Source: Porphyromonadaceae bacterium UBA7332
GTDB lineage: Bacteria; Bacteroidota; Bacteroidia; Bacteroidales; UBA7332
Length of the DNA: 64,000 bases
Assembly: GCA_002471225.1 (NCBI GenBank)
Contig: DKPO01000031.1
Location: 51,034-115,033, forward strand
Direction: 5' to 3'
The position numbers and the translations under genes are program-made. Shown here piece after piece: positions 7,506 through 17,861 of this stretch. The notes beneath the pieces are model-generated. The model made no database searches. It was given only the letters and a program-made list of their open reading frames with translations, and had not been told where the DNA came from. Positions within the stretch are counted from its first letter, which is position 1. Each line of letters opens with the position of its first letter.

Positions 7506-10289
7506 TTATTGTGCCAGATCATATTTCTGATCTTTCCCTTTTTCTTTAATCGTAATCCCTTCTTTCATCCAGCGAGGCATCGGTTTATCTTTTAGATAGT
7601 AATCAAAAAACTGATGCATACGGATTGTCCAGTCCATACGTGCAGGCCATGATCTTAAGTTGTGGGGTTCATTGTTATAATTAAGCATCCATGCCTTTTT
7701 ACCACAACGTTTCAAAGCCATAAAAAACTCAATACCTTGCTCAAAAGGTACAGCTTCATCTGCATCATCGTGTCTGATGAGCAAAGGTGTATTTACTTGA
7801 GGGGCATAGAATACCGGTGAATTTTCGATATAGCGCATAGGTGCACTCCATAAATCTTCTCCGATACGGCTTTGACCTTTTTCATATTGGAACATGCGAA
7901 CCAGCCCTGAACCGGTACGAATACCACTGTATGCACTGGTCATATTGCTTACCGGTGCTCCCGGACTTGCACAAGCAAACATATTTGTTCGTGTCACAAG
8001 ATAGGCTATCTGATAGCCACCCCAGCTTTGACCTTGCAGACCCATTTTTGCAGGATCTGCAATCCCTCTTTCTATCAGTGCGTTTGCTCCACTCACGACA
8101 GCATTATAACATGATTCGCCCGGATAACCTGTTTTGTATTTAATATCAGGCATAAATACGACGTAATCATCACTCGTAAACATTGGAGGTATAATGATTG
8201 ACCAGCTCGGTTGTGGTTGATGATATTTGTATAGATCTTCCGTATGTGTTTCGTAGAAATATACGATAACCGGATACTTTTTATTAGGATCATAATTTTC
8301 AGGCTTGTATAGAAGACCTTCAATTTCATCGCCGTTGAAGTCATGCCATTTCATTAGCTCTACACTCCCCCATTTGTAATCACTCATTTGTGGATTCGCA
8401 TGCGAGATTTTCAATGGATTTTTGAACGTTCTGTCAGTTATCCACAAATCATTGAATTCATTGAAATTTTCGCGGGTAAAAAGAATCTTCTTACCGTTTT
8501 CTGCTTTACCTCTCAGAGCGAATTGATAAGGGCCTTCAATCAGTTTCTCTATTTGACCGTTAGGTATTAATTCATAAAATCCGTTTTCTTTGGTTTGATC
8601 ATTGAAGGAGCTTAAAAGAATCTTCTCGTTCGTATCGACTAGATTCTTATAATTATCATCTTTCAGATTGATCAGTCTTAAGCGTGTATTATGTTTTCTT
8701 CCCCATCCTTTTGTAAGACAAACCGGTGCAGTTTTTCCCAATAAATCCAAACTCCATAAATCATACTTATCGTAGATAAGTATGTGACTCATATCATTGC
8801 TGAATCCTGCATATCCGTATGAATCCGGTAATTCAGGACGGTCATTTGATTCATCGAATAAAGGAACTTCAATACCTGTTGATATTTCTACTTCCTTTCT
8901 GGTATTTGTATTGAAAGCATACCATGCCTTTTTATTTTTATTGAAATACACCACAAAGTTTCCATCAGGATTAAGCATAGTTGGATATCCCAGCATTTCA
9001 CCCTGTGATATCAATTCTCTTTTACCACTTTTCAGATCGACTAAGTGTAAATCTCTCGGATATGGATACTCCCAGTTCATCTCTTTCAGATAGGGCTCTG
9101 TATCAATTGAAAGTGCATATTTTGCTTTTGCTTCATCCGGAGCAAAATTGATTTGTCCGTATCGCATATCGGTAACCGGCATCCAACGATTCTCTTTTGT
9201 AAAGAAAACCGCATTAAAGCTTGGATTCATCAGCTGATTTTTATTTGCGATCTGTTGAGGCATATTTAATGTATCCGAAGTACTCCACAGGTCGAGTAAG
9301 AACTTTTCTTCAGCTAACAGCGTGTCTTTTTCCTCCTTCTTAGGTAATTCGGCATAGGAAAAATGAAGTCTGTTTCCTTCTTTTGAGAAAGAAAGGGCAT
9401 TCGGAGAAAGTCCATAACCTTTCGGTATTTTTTCTCCTTCTGTTACTAAGATTTCCTTTGGTTTATATGTGCTACTTTTAAATTTCCGGCTATTAAAATC
9501 TGCTGTATCAAAATAGAAAAGTCTCGGAACAGATGTTTTTGCTGTATCGCTGGTGGCAAGAAGTGCTCCCTGGTTGCCGGATTCGTCTAAACTCAAACGG
9601 GAAATTTTTCCTGTTTTCGAAGTAAATAAAGGAATATGCTTTTTATAATCCGTTACAAATACATTCTTAGTAGAATCGCCTTCTATGCTATAAAGTAGAA
9701 ATCGGCCTTTTTTGTCATAGGTGAATTGTCCGATGCTATCTATTAAGATTGAATCCCGTGTTTGTAAATTACGAACAACCAGTTGCTGAAATTTTTTCTC
9801 TTTACTTTTCTTATCGGCCGTATCTTTTGGGATAACAACTTCTTTTTTAATAAAGACGTATGGAGCTTCTGCAGTAGATTGTACCGAGCTTTTCAAAGGT
9901 AGTTGTTCCTTTTGAAGCGTTTGCAGGTTTACCATATATAAGGTATCCTCAGGCATCTTTTCTTTTTTAACCTTATTAAGCTTTGCTATTCTTACCGAGT
10001 CGGTATAAGCTTTGACAGTATAGGTTGCATAGTTGGCATTATCCAGAAAGTTCAGATTGGAACCTCTTTCTACTTTTAATAAGCTGTCACCGTTGTTTTT
10101 CTGAACGATAAGTACACCATCTCCTTTTTGAGGATTAATTTCATAACTGATAAATCGACTGTCCTTAGATAAATTAGTTCTGCCTATTACCTTCCACGAA
10201 TCATATACTGTATGATCCAATACTTTTTTCTGAGCCATCAATCCCAGGCAGAGAGAGACGGACGAAAAAAAGAGTATAGATTTTTTCAT
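7506..10289 (-). CDS. secreted S9-family serine peptidase (prolyl oligopeptidase superfamily)
   Basis: Exported peptidase, about 927 residues. The ATG at 10289 gives MKKSILFFSSVSLCLG, a signal peptide ending near AQKK, with CAGGAA just upstream; the longer frame would need a TTG. A long beta-propeller region precedes the C-terminal alpha/beta-hydrolase domain with an intact triad: nucleophile in GQSWGGY (Ser near 755), Asp in DADEAVP (near 844) and His in NEPHNLRSW (near 876). It resembles the large S9 peptidases of Bacteroidota thought to degrade peptides in the periplasm. It is transcribed alone between two hairpins. Specificity cannot be read from sequence. Confidence 0.88.
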   Translation of the reverse strand: MKKSILFFSSVSLCLGLMAQKKVLDHTVYDSWKVIGRTNLSKDSRFISYEINPQKGDGVLIVQKNNGDSLLKVERGSNLNFLDNANYATYTVKAYTDSVRIAKLNKVKKEKMPEDTLYMVNLQTLQKEQLPLKSSVQSTAEAPYVFIKKEVVIPKDTADKKSKEKKFQQLVVRNLQTRDSILIDSIGQFTYDKKGRFLLYSIEGDSTKNVFVTDYKKHIPLFTSKTGKISRLSLDESGNQGALLATSDTAKTSVPRLFYFDTADFNSRKFKSSTYKPKEILVTEGEKIPKGYGLSPNALSFSKEGNRLHFSYAELPKKEEKDTLLAEEKFLLDLWSTSDTLNMPQQIANKNQLMNPSFNAVFFTKENRWMPVTDMRYGQINFAPDEAKAKYALSIDTEPYLKEMNWEYPYPRDLHLVDLKSGKRELISQGEMLGYPTMLNPDGNFVVYFNKNKKAWYAFNTNTRKEVEISTGIEVPLFDESNDRPELPDSYGYAGFSNDMSHILIYDKYDLWSLDLLGKTAPVCLTKGWGRKHNTRLRLINLKDDNYKNLVDTNEKILLSSFNDQTKENGFYELIPNGQIEKLIEGPYQFALRGKAENGKKILFTRENFNEFNDLWITDRTFKNPLKISHANPQMSDYKWGSVELMKWHDFNGDEIEGLLYKPENYDPNKKYPVIVYFYETHTEDLYKYHQPQPSWSIIIPPMFTSDDYVVFMPDIKYKTGYPGESCYNAVVSGANALIERGIADPAKMGLQGQSWGGYQIAYLVTRTNMFACASPGAPVSNMTSAYSGIRTGSGLVRMFQYEKGQSRIGEDLWSAPMRYIENSPVFYAPQVNTPLLIRHDDADEAVPFEQGIEFFMALKRCGKKAWMLNYNNEPHNLRSWPARMDWTIRMHQFFDYYLKDKPMPRWMKEGITIKEKGKDQKYDLAQ

Positions 10290-10315
10290 TTCCTGGTTTT
10301 TAATTATTTGAATTA

Positions 10316-10323
10316 CAAATATA
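10316..10323 (-). promoter_or_regulatory. candidate -7 element of S9 peptidase gene
   Basis: CAAATATA on the plus strand reads TATATTTG on the minus strand, 27 nt upstream of the ATG. ATTG on the minus strand at 10341-10344 gives a 17-nt spacer, shorter than usual. The element overlaps the terminator of the upstream acyl-CoA synthetase gene. Confidence 0.5.
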
Positions 10324-10324
10324 T

Positions 10325-10366
10325 AAAAAAAAGGAGAATTCAATCTTTTTTCGACTGAATTCTCCC
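10325..10366 (-). terminator. intrinsic terminator of acyl-CoA synthetase operon
   Basis: On the minus strand GGAGAATTCA and TGAATTCTCC pair around a 14-nt A-rich loop and are followed by eight U residues. Confidence 0.9.
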
Positions 10367-10377
10367 ATTTTTAATTC

Positions 10378-12027
10378 CTATATAGGCTCAATGCCTTGCT
10401 TGGCTAATAGCTCAAGACTCAGCTCTTTGAGTTTATATTTCTGAATTTTACCACTTCCTGTCATCGGGAACTGATCGATAAAGAAAATGTATTTTGGAAT
10501 TTTGTGACGGGATATCTGTCCCCGGCAAAACTCTTTGACGTTTCCTTCACTCATTTCATATCCTTCTTTCAGAATAATAAAAGCTCCGATTTCTTCTCCG
10601 TATTTTTTAGAAGGAACAGCTGCAACCTGTACATCACTGACACCTTCCATTTTATAAAGAAACTCTTCTATTTCGCGAGGATAGATATTTTCTCCACCCC
10701 TGATAATCATATCTTTGATGCGTCCCGTTATACAGAAGTTTCCGTCTTCACGCTTTATTCCTAAATCGCCTGAGTGTAAATATCCGTTTTGATCAATTAT
10801 TTCGGCTGTTGCTTCCGGCATTTTATAATATCCTTTCATGATATTATATCCTTTGCAGCACATTTCTCCCTGAACACCTGTCGGGCATTCCTCTCCCGTT
10901 TCCGGGTCTATCACCTTTACTTCTATATGAGGTAATTCTCTGCCGACAGTTGAGGAACGTACTTCCATTGTATCGTCTACATGACTTTGCGTCATACCCG
11001 GAGAGGCTTCCGTCAGACCATATACACTGGTGATTTCCGTCATATTCATTTTATCCATCACTTCTTCCATTAACCATTGCGGGCATAAAGCACCTGCCAT
11101 GATCCCCGTTCTGAGTGAAGATAAGTCAAATACAGAAAACATCGGATGATTAAGTTCTGCTATATACATCGTCGGAACACCGTACAGGGCCGTGCATCTT
11201 TCTTTATGTATGGATGCAAGTACGACCAGAGGATCAAACCGTTCGAGAAGTATCACGGTTGCTCCATGCGTAATGATCGCCATCATACCAAGTACGATTC
11301 CGAAACAGTGGAATAAAGGAACAGGTAAACAGAGTTTTTCCTGATCGGTAAAACGCATACACTGACCTATACTGTAGCCGTTATTCGTTATATTGTAATG
11401 GCTTAACATAACTCCTTTGGGAAACCCTGTTGTACCTGACGTATATTGCATATTGACCGTGTCATGTACATTTACGTCCGATTTTAATTTCCCATATGAT
11501 TTGTCGTCAACCATATCTGCCAGCAGCATGATCTCAGACGTATTATACATACCTCTGTATTTCTCTTGTCCGATGAATATTACATTCTTCAGATTGGGAT
11601 ATTTTGCGGCATGTATATGTCCTCTTGGTTGAGTTTTTAATTCCGGAATCATTTGATAGATCATCTTTGGATAATCACTGTCAAATGTACCGTCCGTAAT
11701 GCAGATCGTATGCAAATCTGCATTTTCAGTTAGATACTCTAATTCATTTTGCTTATAATTGGTGTTAATGGTCACCAATACTGCTCCGATTTTGGCAGTT
11801 GCGAACATAAAGGTATTCCAGTCCGGAACATTGGTCGCCCAAATTCCGACATTATCCCCTTTTTTTACGCCGATAGCCATCAATCCTTTAGCCAGTCTGT
11901 CCACACGCTCATTAAATTCGGCATATGAAAAGCGAAGATTTCGGTCAGCATAGATCATAAACTCCTTATCCGGGGTTTGTGTAGCCCAGTGTTCAAGCCA
12001 CTGACCTAATGTTTTATCATATAGCAT
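10378..12027 (-). CDS. AMP-binding acyl-CoA synthetase (FadD-like)
   Basis: Adenylate-forming ligase that activates a carboxylic acid, probably medium or long chain, with ATP and CoA. 549 residues. The AMP/phosphate loop is [11 protein letters not shown] near residue 197, followed by [11 protein letters not shown] (adenine-binding A5-type motif) and SGDLG...[16 protein letters not shown] (hinge and C-terminal domain), ending with the catalytic lysine region [11 protein letters not shown]. Length and motif order are those of acyl-CoA synthetases of the AcsM/FadD type. The gene lies 11 nt downstream of an XRE-cupin regulator on the same strand, so they form an operon and the regulator probably controls it. 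The substrate is unknown. Confidence 0.9.
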   Translation of the reverse strand: MLYDKTLGQWLEHWATQTPDKEFMIYADRNLRFSYAEFNERVDRLAKGLMAIGVKKGDNVGIWATNVPDWNTFMFATAKIGAVLVTINTNYKQNELEYLTENADLHTICITDGTFDSDYPKMIYQMIPELKTQPRGHIHAAKYPNLKNVIFIGQEKYRGMYNTSEIMLLADMVDDKSYGKLKSDVNVHDTVNMQYTSGTTGFPKGVMLSHYNITNNGYSIGQCMRFTDQEKLCLPVPLFHCFGIVLGMMAIITHGATVILLERFDPLVVLASIHKERCTALYGVPTMYIAELNHPMFSVFDLSSLRTGIMAGALCPQWLMEEVMDKMNMTEITSVYGLTEASPGMTQSHVDDTMEVRSSTVGRELPHIEVKVIDPETGEECPTGVQGEMCCKGYNIMKGYYKMPEATAEIIDQNGYLHSGDLGIKREDGNFCITGRIKDMIIRGGENIYPREIEEFLYKMEGVSDVQVAAVPSKKYGEEIGAFIILKEGYEMSEGNVKEFCRGQISRHKIPKYIFFIDQFPMTGSGKIQKYKLKELSLELLAKQGIEPI

Positions 12028-12038
12028 ATCCTAAATAT

Positions 12039-12611
12039 TTAGAAAGGTGTATAGATTACCGCCAGAACGTTAGCTTTTTCATTATTTGATGAATGAACAT
12101 GATGCGGAACGATTGAATCATAATAGATACTGTCACCCTTACGTAGCAGGTAGGTACGTGTACCATATTTAATTTCAATTTCACCTTCGAGTACAAACAC
12201 GAATTCCTCGCCTTCATGAGAAGAGAGAATAAAATCAGTATGTTCGCAAGGTTCTATTTGAATTTGGAAAGTTTCCATATGTCTGCCCGCTTTGGATTGT
12301 GAGAGGGCATGATATTGCAGATGCTTACATTGTGTTTCCCCACAGTGCATCAGTACCGTTTCTTTCGTATCTTCACCTCTTGAGATTACGGGTCCCGTTT
12401 CTTCGTAATCATCCAGGAAGGAACCCAGGCGCACCCCCATAGCTCTGGCTATACGGATTAAAAATGCGATAGAAGGTACCTCTTTGTTATCTTCAATTAA
12501 CTGTAATTGCTCTATTGTAAGACCAGCATTTTCAGCAACTTGTCCGATACTGATGCTTTTCAATTCTCTGAGTGAACGGATACGTTCACCTACTCTGTTT
12601 TTATTATCCAT
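12039..12611 (-). CDS. XRE-family transcriptional regulator with C-terminal cupin domain
   Basis: 190 residues. An N-terminal helix-turn-helix of Cro/C1 type (RIRSLRELKSISIGQVAENAGL and on, about residues 8-65) is followed by a cupin_2 barrel (HTDFILSSHEGEEFVFVLEG, about 120-190) that in this family binds a small ligand. Such XRE-cupin proteins often regulate the metabolic gene next to them. Here it is the first gene of a two-gene minus-strand operon with the acyl-CoA synthetase. A plausible role is sensing a fatty acid or other carboxylate, but no sequence feature fixes the ligand. The ATG at 12611 is the only reasonable start. Confidence 0.88.
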   Translation of the reverse strand: MDNKNRVGERIRSLRELKSISIGQVAENAGLTIEQLQLIEDNKEVPSIAFLIRIARAMGVRLGSFLDDYEETGPVISRGEDTKETVLMHCGETQCKHLQYHALSQSKAGRHMETFQIQIEPCEHTDFILSSHEGEEFVFVLEGEIEIKYGTRTYLLRKGDSIYYDSIVPHHVHSSNNEKANVLAVIYTPF

Positions 12612-12651
12612 AATCTTGAGTATTTTATAACATATTTACTCTAGTATGGGG

Positions 12652-12659
12652 CAAATATA
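12652..12659 (-). promoter_or_regulatory. candidate -7 element of XRE-cupin operon
   Basis: Plus-strand CAAATATA reads TATATTTG on the minus strand, 41 nt upstream of the ATG. No clear -33 TTTG lies at the expected distance. Confidence 0.5.
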
Positions 12660-12732
12660 GAAAATATATAACGAAATAAAGCTTTTGAAAAGAAATCAGT
12701 AAGGAAAATCTCCGTTTTATCTTACTAAAAGA

Positions 12733-12772
12733 CATAAAAAAAGCGGAGAAATCATTTGATTTCTCCGCTTTA
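12733..12772 (-). terminator. intrinsic terminator of rpsO
   Basis: AAAGCGGAGAAATCA pairs with TGATTTCTCCGCTTT across a 2-nt centre. On the minus strand the stem is followed by a U run (TTTTTTTATG). Confidence 0.9.
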
Positions 12773-12790
12773 AAGTCTTGTGACCAGAAA

Positions 12791-13060
12791 TTACTTTCTG
12801 ATGTTAAGTTCTTTAATGATAGCACGGTATCTTTCGATATCTTTAGCTTTTAGATAATCTAAAAGGCTACGACGTTTACCTACCAACATTTTAAGAGCTC
12901 TCTCTGTGCTATAATCTTTGTGATTTAACTTCAAGTGTTGAGTTAAATGCGAAATACGGTATGAAAATAATGCAATCTGCGCTTCTGATGAGCCAGTATC
13001 AGTATTAGACTTTCCGTATTTTGCGAAGATTTCTTCTTTCTTAGCAGAATCTAAGTACAT
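12791..13060 (-). CDS. rpsO: 30S ribosomal protein uS15
   Basis: 89-residue uS15, a primary 16S-binding protein that nucleates the 30S platform. It shows the family run DTGSSEAQIALFSYRI, HLTQHLKLNHKDYS and LVGKRRSLLDYLK, with the usual length and ending (IKELNIRK). Monocistronic, with a promoter at 13096-13126 and a terminator downstream, and transcribed divergently from typA. Confidence 0.98.
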   Translation of the reverse strand: MYLDSAKKEEIFAKYGKSNTDTGSSEAQIALFSYRISHLTQHLKLNHKDYSTERALKMLVGKRRSLLDYLKAKDIERYRAIIKELNIRK

Positions 13061-13095
13061 AGTTTAAAAAATTATATTGTTAAACAAATCGAGGA

Positions 13096-13126
13096 CAAAG
13101 GTAACAGTTTCTTTTTGACTTACAAG
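13096..13126 (-). promoter_or_regulatory. rpsO promoter
   Basis: On the minus strand CTTG (13123-13126), 19-nt spacer, TACCTTTG (13096-13103). The leader is about 30 nt. Confidence 0.75.
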
Positions 13127-13169
13127 AGGTTTTCATCTTTTTTATCAATGATTTATGCAATTAATATCG

Positions 13170-13177
13170 TACCTTTG
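13170..13177 (+). promoter_or_regulatory. typA -7 promoter element
   Basis: TACCTTTG, 23 nt before the typA start. The -33 region is poor (AATG at 13147-13150). A very short leader is implied. Confidence 0.65.
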
Positions 13178-13200
13178 CACCACAATTTTGAAGATTACAT

Positions 13201-15000
13201 ATGCAAAAGATTAGAAACATTGCAATTATTGCACACGTTGACCACGGTAAAACGACATTAGTTGATAAAATGTTGTTGGCTGGTCAGTTATTCAGAGATA
13301 ATCAGCACACAGGTGAATTAATTTTGGATAACAACGACTTGGAGCGTGAGCGTGGTATTACTATCCTTTCTAAAAACGTTTCAATTACATACAAAGGCTA
13401 CAAGATCAATATTATTGATACTCCGGGCCACGCCGACTTCGGTGGTGAAGTAGAGCGTGTATTGAACATGGCTGATGGTTGTTTATTGTTGGTGGATGCG
13501 TTTGAAGGACCAATGCCTCAGACTCGTTTTGTGTTACAAAAAGCACTTGAAATGGGTCTTAAACCGATTGTTGTAGTTAATAAGGTTGACAAACCAAACT
13601 GTCGTCCTGACGAAGTACACGAAATGGTTTTTGATTTGATGTTCAGTTTGGATGCGAACGAAGAGCAGTTGGATTTCCCTACTGTTTATGGTTCTGCTAA
13701 AAACAACTGGATGGGAGCAGACTGGAGTACTCCTACTGAAGACATTACTTATGTGTTAGACTCAATTATCGAACATATCCCGGCTCCGGTTTATATCGAT
13801 GGTTCTGCACAAATGTTGATTACTTCATTGGATTATTCTTCTTATGTAGGTCGTATTTGTATCGGACGTGTTCACCGTGGTGAATTACGTGAAGGTATGG
13901 ATGTAATGCTTTGCAAAAAAGATGGATCTAAAATTAAGCAACGTATTAAAGAAGTACACGTATTTGAAGGTCTAGGTCGTATGAAAGTACAGGCTGCTTC
14001 TTCAGGAGATATTTGTGCTTTGGTTGGTATCGACGGTTTTGAGATTGGTGATACAATTGCAGACGCTGCTAATCCGGAAGCTTTGGATCCGATCGCGATC
14101 GACGAACCGACAATGTCGATGACTTTCACTATCAATGACTCTCCTTTCTTCGGTAAAGAAGGTAAATTGGTAACATCTCGTCACATCCATGATCGTTTGA
14201 TGAAAGAGTTGGACAAAAACCTTGCCCTTCGCGTACACAAATCAGAAGATTCTGATTGCTGGACTGTGTTTGGTCGTGGTGTTCTTCACTTATCTGTATT
14301 GATCGAAACAATGCGTCGTGAAGGTTACGAACTTCAGGTTGGTCAGCCTCAGGTAATCATTAAAGAAATCGATGGTGTTAAATGTGAGCCTATCGAGCAG
14401 TTGAGCATCAACTGTCCTGAAGAAGCTTCAAGTAAAATTATTGACGTAGTAACTCGTCGTAAAGGTGAATTACTAATGATGGATACTAAAAATGACCGTA
14501 TTTTTATGGAGTTCAATATGCCATCTCGTGGTATTATCGGTCTTCGTAATTATGTATTGACTGTTTCTGCAGGTGAGGCTATCATGGCACACCGTTTCAA
14601 AGAATATCAACCATACAAAGGTGAGATCGAGAAACGTGTGAACGGTGCGATGATCGCTATGGAAACAGGTACTGCTTTTGCTTATGCTTTAGATAAACTT
14701 CAGGATCGCGGTAAATTCTTCATTGCACCGCAAGAAGAAATTTATGCTGGTCAGGTTATCGGTGAGCACTCAAAAGATAATGACTTGGTTGTAAACATCA
14801 CGAAGTCTAAAAAACTGACAAATATGCGTGCGTCTGGTTCTGACGATAAAGCGAAATTGGCTCCTCCGATTGTATTCAGTCTGGAAGAGGCTCTTGAGTA
14901 TATCCGCGAAGACGAGTATGTAGAGGTTACTCCGCATTCTATTCGTATTCGTAAAATCCTTTTGGATGAAAATGAACGTAAACGCGTTTCTAAAAAATAA
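13201..15000 (+). CDS. typA: translational GTPase TypA/BipA
   Basis: Ribosome-binding GTPase of the EF-G/LepA group, involved in 50S assembly and growth under stress or cold. 599 residues. G1 is HVDHGKTT near residue 11, the switch region contains RERGITI, G3 is DTPGH and G4 is NKVD. EF-G-like domains II and III and the TypA-specific C-terminal domain ([27 protein letters not shown]) follow. Full length, single gene, ended by a strong terminator. The divergent neighbour rpsO is also a ribosomal gene. Confidence 0.97.
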   Translation: MQKIRNIAIIAHVDHGKTTLVDKMLLAGQLFRDNQHTGELILDNNDLERERGITILSKNVSITYKGYKINIIDTPGHADFGGEVERVLNMADGCLLLVDAFEGPMPQTRFVLQKALEMGLKPIVVVNKVDKPNCRPDEVHEMVFDLMFSLDANEEQLDFPTVYGSAKNNWMGADWSTPTEDITYVLDSIIEHIPAPVYIDGSAQMLITSLDYSSYVGRICIGRVHRGELREGMDVMLCKKDGSKIKQRIKEVHVFEGLGRMKVQAASSGDICALVGIDGFEIGDTIADAANPEALDPIAIDEPTMSMTFTINDSPFFGKEGKLVTSRHIHDRLMKELDKNLALRVHKSEDSDCWTVFGRGVLHLSVLIETMRREGYELQVGQPQVIIKEIDGVKCEPIEQLSINCPEEASSKIIDVVTRRKGELLMMDTKNDRIFMEFNMPSRGIIGLRNYVLTVSAGEAIMAHRFKEYQPYKGEIEKRVNGAMIAMETGTAFAYALDKLQDRGKFFIAPQEEIYAGQVIGEHSKDNDLVVNITKSKKLTNMRASGSDDKAKLAPPIVFSLEEALEYIREDEYVEVTPHSIRIRKILLDENERKRVSKK

Positions 15001-15022
15001 TTTTTAGTATAGATTTACAGAT

Positions 15023-15082
15023 ATCCTGTTAGTGCATTGTTGCCATCTTTGTCAATTCGTGCATTGACAGGATTTCTTTTTT
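15023..15082 (+). terminator. intrinsic terminator of typA
   Basis: 15023-15036 (ATCCTGTTAGTGCA) pairs along 14 bp, with two wobbles, with 15060-15073. The loop is 23 nt, followed by TTTCTTTTTT. Confidence 0.88.
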
Positions 15083-15093
15083 AATACGAAGAA

Positions 15094-15798
15094 ATGGAAA
15101 AACAAAGATTCAAAAAAATAGGTATTATTGTAGCAATGAGTAAGGAATACGATTTGGTTCGAAACTTACTTATTGATGCTAAAGAAGAACATTTTCTGAA
15201 TTTTGATTTCTCGGTTGGTCACATCGGAGATAAAGAAATTGTTCTGATGAAAAGCGGTATCGGTAAAGTAAATGCTACGATTGCTACACTTGAACTGATT
15301 TCTCATTTTAAACCTGATTGCATCATCAACACGGGTGTTGCGGGAGGTATTGATCAGTCTGTTCGTGTAGGTGATATCATTGTTGGTGAAGAAAGCTGCT
15401 ATCACGATTTTTATTGTGGTGAGGTAAATGATCATCAGGCTGAATTAGGTTATCCGGAGTTTATACCTGCCGATCGTGCTCTTCATGCAAGCTTGCTGAG
15501 AACAACTGAGGGAATGGATAATGTGAAATTCGGACTAATCTGTACAGGTGATCAGTTTATCACAAACCGCGAAGAATTATTTAAAATCAAAGCAAAGCAT
15601 CCTGCAGGGATGGCTGTAGATATGGAATCAAATAGTATTGCACATACTTGTTTCATGCATAAAACGCCATTTGTTAGCTTCCGTATTATCAGTGACACGC
15701 CATGGGTTGATAATCATGAAGAGCAATATTTGAACTTCTGGGATGAAGCTCCGCAGCGTACTTTTGATTTACTACGTAGTCTTTTATCTAATTTATAA
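15094..15798 (+). CDS. mtnN: 5'-methylthioadenosine/S-adenosylhomocysteine nucleosidase
   Basis: Cleaves S-adenosylhomocysteine to S-ribosylhomocysteine and adenine, and methylthioadenosine in the same way. It provides the substrate for the next gene, luxS. 234 residues, with the purine nucleosidase fold: IGIIVAMSKEY start, SGIGKVNA, NTGVAGGI, and the ribose-binding MAVDMES with the catalytic region FRIISDTP near the C-terminus. The gene ends 9 nt before luxS, so the two form one operon for the activated methyl cycle. Confidence 0.93.
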   Translation: MEKQRFKKIGIIVAMSKEYDLVRNLLIDAKEEHFLNFDFSVGHIGDKEIVLMKSGIGKVNATIATLELISHFKPDCIINTGVAGGIDQSVRVGDIIVGEESCYHDFYCGEVNDHQAELGYPEFIPADRALHASLLRTTEGMDNVKFGLICTGDQFITNREELFKIKAKHPAGMAVDMESNSIAHTCFMHKTPFVSFRIISDTPWVDNHEEQYLNFWDEAPQRTFDLLRSLLSNL

Positions 15799-15807
15799 GT
15801 AAAATAT

Positions 15808-16287
15808 ATGGAGAAGATTGCAAGTTTTACGATCGACCATTTACGTATGGCTCGCGGTATTTTCGTATCTCGTCGTGATCAGATTGGGAACGAGGTTGTG
15901 ACAACATTTGATATCCGTATGAAAGTTCCGAATGCTGAACCTGTTTTGGGGCAGTCTGAAATTCATACAATTGAGCATCTGGCTGCTACCTATTTGAGAA
16001 ATAATGCTCAATGGAAAGATCAGATTATCTATTGGGGGCCGATGGGTTGTCTTACCGGGAACTACCTTATAATGAAAGGAGATCTGACATCTGCTGATAT
16101 TTTGCCTCTTGTTCAGGATACTTTTGCTTTTATCCGTGATTTCGAAGGCGAGATTCCGGGAGCTACAGCAAAAGATTGTGGTAATTATTTAATGAATAAT
16201 TTACCGATGGCTAAATATGAGGCTGCTAAATTCTACAACGAAGTGCTGACTCAGATGAAACCTGAAAATATGGAATACCCAAAATAA
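15808..16287 (+). CDS. luxS: S-ribosylhomocysteine lyase LuxS
   Basis: Converts S-ribosylhomocysteine to homocysteine and DPD, the precursor of autoinducer-2. 159 residues, normal length. The metal ligands are the two His of HTIEH (residues 53-57) and the Cys in AKDCGNY; the catalytic Cys is in GPMGCLTGNY. It is co-transcribed with mtnN, so its first role is probably recycling of SAH. AI-2 would be a by-product or a signal. A bidirectional hairpin ends the unit. Confidence 0.97.
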   Translation: MEKIASFTIDHLRMARGIFVSRRDQIGNEVVTTFDIRMKVPNAEPVLGQSEIHTIEHLAATYLRNNAQWKDQIIYWGPMGCLTGNYLIMKGDLTSADILPLVQDTFAFIRDFEGEIPGATAKDCGNYLMNNLPMAKYEAAKFYNEVLTQMKPENMEYPK

Positions 16288-16318
16288 AAGAAGCAGCTCA
16301 AAAGAGCTGCTTCTTTTA
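16286..16318 (+). terminator. bidirectional terminator between luxS and dacB
   Basis: AAAAGAAGCAGCTC and GAGCTGCTTCTTTT pair around AAAA, with A-rich and T-rich flanks that suit both convergent genes. Confidence 0.9.
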
Positions 16319-16320
16319 TT

Positions 16321-17742
16321 TTATAATGAAGATATCAGGGCATCCAGCCACTTTTCAATAGCATTGCGGGTTTGTATAAAAGTTCCGTTGTAATTATTTA
16401 CAATTATCGAAACGGCGTAACATTTACCACCCTTTTTTATATAGCCGGCATAAGCGAGCACTCCGCCCATTGATCCGCTTTTTAATCGGATTTCAGCATT
16501 ATATGTTTTCTTATTCAGAATATTTTTGACTGTCCCTTCTTTACCGACTAAAGGTAATGTTCCTGCGAAAGTGTTTCCGAATGACGAATCCGAATAGATT
16601 TTACTAAGGAAATGAGTAATAAATCCGGTATGAATCTTATTTACCGGAGAAAGTCCGCTTCCGTCGAATAAATCAATACCTTTTACATCAATACCCTGTT
16701 TTTTCCAATGATTGTTTTCTGCCTTTACGCCATCCAAATACGAAGGCTTCTGATTTCTCTTCAGACTGATGGCGCGTAATATGCCTTCGGCAAACAGATT
16801 ATTACTGTATATATTCGTAATCCTGCAAATATCGCTTAGTTTCGGAGAAGAATAAGTATAAAGAACAGCATCATATTTTATAGCAGATTCATATTCAAAG
16901 ACAAAATGTCCATCCCACTTAATTCCGGCTTGCTTAATTGCTGAAGCCAGATCGGAAGCAAATACACGAGCCGGCTCAGGCATATCGCCTTTGATAATAA
17001 AACTTTCTTTGTTTGAGGGGATCGAACCCAGGATGACGCGCTCGTTCTGAAAAGGAGCTCCGTATATGTAGGCACTATCCTTATTGTTCGGTTTGCTCCT
17101 CAGCTGATTGATGAATTTTATAGAAGGAATGACAGGAATTGTTTTCAAAATCTCTGGTTTACTTCCTGCTGATTTTGAGCGCAAAAATAACTCATAGGTA
17201 TTGTCTTTGTAATTAAGCCCCCACACTCCGGACCCGTAATAATTGCCCATATCTTCCCAAATCCATTTATTCGGAACGATCTCAGCTCCGTATAAATGAG
17301 AGTCGATACAAATATTTCCTTTAATCTGACGAATTCCCTTTTTCTGAAGCACACTTACAAAGGAGGATATAGGGTCGGTTTTGAAGTAACGCGAGCCTAA
17401 TGTGGGATCACCTCCCCCGATTACAATCACATCACCCTGTAATAATCCATCTGCTTGAATATTGCCTTTATAGGCAAATGTTGTACGAAAAGTAAAATCT
17501 GACGAAAGTATGGCTAATGCCGAAGCTGTTGTGTATAGCTTCAATACCGAAGCAGGCGTTAACAAACGATCGTTCTGATAAGCATATATTTCTTTCTGTT
17601 CCGAACACTCCCGAACTGAAGCTGATACGGATGTATATTTCTGAGATGATCCTCCAAAAAATGCAGGTATATCATGTCCGGCAAAAACAGGTACATTTGC
17701 CAGCATGATAAAACTGGCGAATAACAGAAGCTTTGTTTTCAT
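16321..17742 (-). CDS. dacB: D-alanyl-D-alanine carboxypeptidase/endopeptidase, PBP4 type (S13)
   Basis: Periplasmic penicillin-binding protein that trims or cuts peptidoglycan cross-links. 473 residues with an N-terminal signal peptide (LLLFASFIMLANVPVFAG). The three active-site motifs are present: SxxK as SVLK (Ser65, Lys68), SxN in IYSNNLFAEG near 312 and KSG near 421 (LKSGSMGG). The inserted domain between the first two motifs is typical of S13/PBP4. It is a single gene on the minus strand between luxS and tdk. Confidence 0.93.
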   Translation of the reverse strand: MKTKLLLFASFIMLANVPVFAGHDIPAFFGGSSQKYTSVSASVRECSEQKEIYAYQNDRLLTPASVLKLYTTASALAILSSDFTFRTTFAYKGNIQADGLLQGDVIVIGGGDPTLGSRYFKTDPISSFVSVLQKKGIRQIKGNICIDSHLYGAEIVPNKWIWEDMGNYYGSGVWGLNYKDNTYELFLRSKSAGSKPEILKTIPVIPSIKFINQLRSKPNNKDSAYIYGAPFQNERVILGSIPSNKESFIIKGDMPEPARVFASDLASAIKQAGIKWDGHFVFEYESAIKYDAVLYTYSSPKLSDICRITNIYSNNLFAEGILRAISLKRNQKPSYLDGVKAENNHWKKQGIDVKGIDLFDGSGLSPVNKIHTGFITHFLSKIYSDSSFGNTFAGTLPLVGKEGTVKNILNKKTYNAEIRLKSGSMGGVLAYAGYIKKGGKCYAVSIIVNNYNGTFIQTRNAIEKWLDALISSL

Positions 17743-17861
17743 ATTTAACCGATTAAGATAATAATGGGATTTATGGCATAAAGTTACATCAAAATTTTAT
17801 TTGAATATTTAGTTTGTTACGATGAGTAGAGAGAAAGACTCTTATTTGTTAAAGCTTACGT

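Noticed and set aside
12625..12825. 66-residue minus-strand frame near rpsO
   Set aside because: It spans the rpsO terminator and the rpsO C-terminus out of frame.
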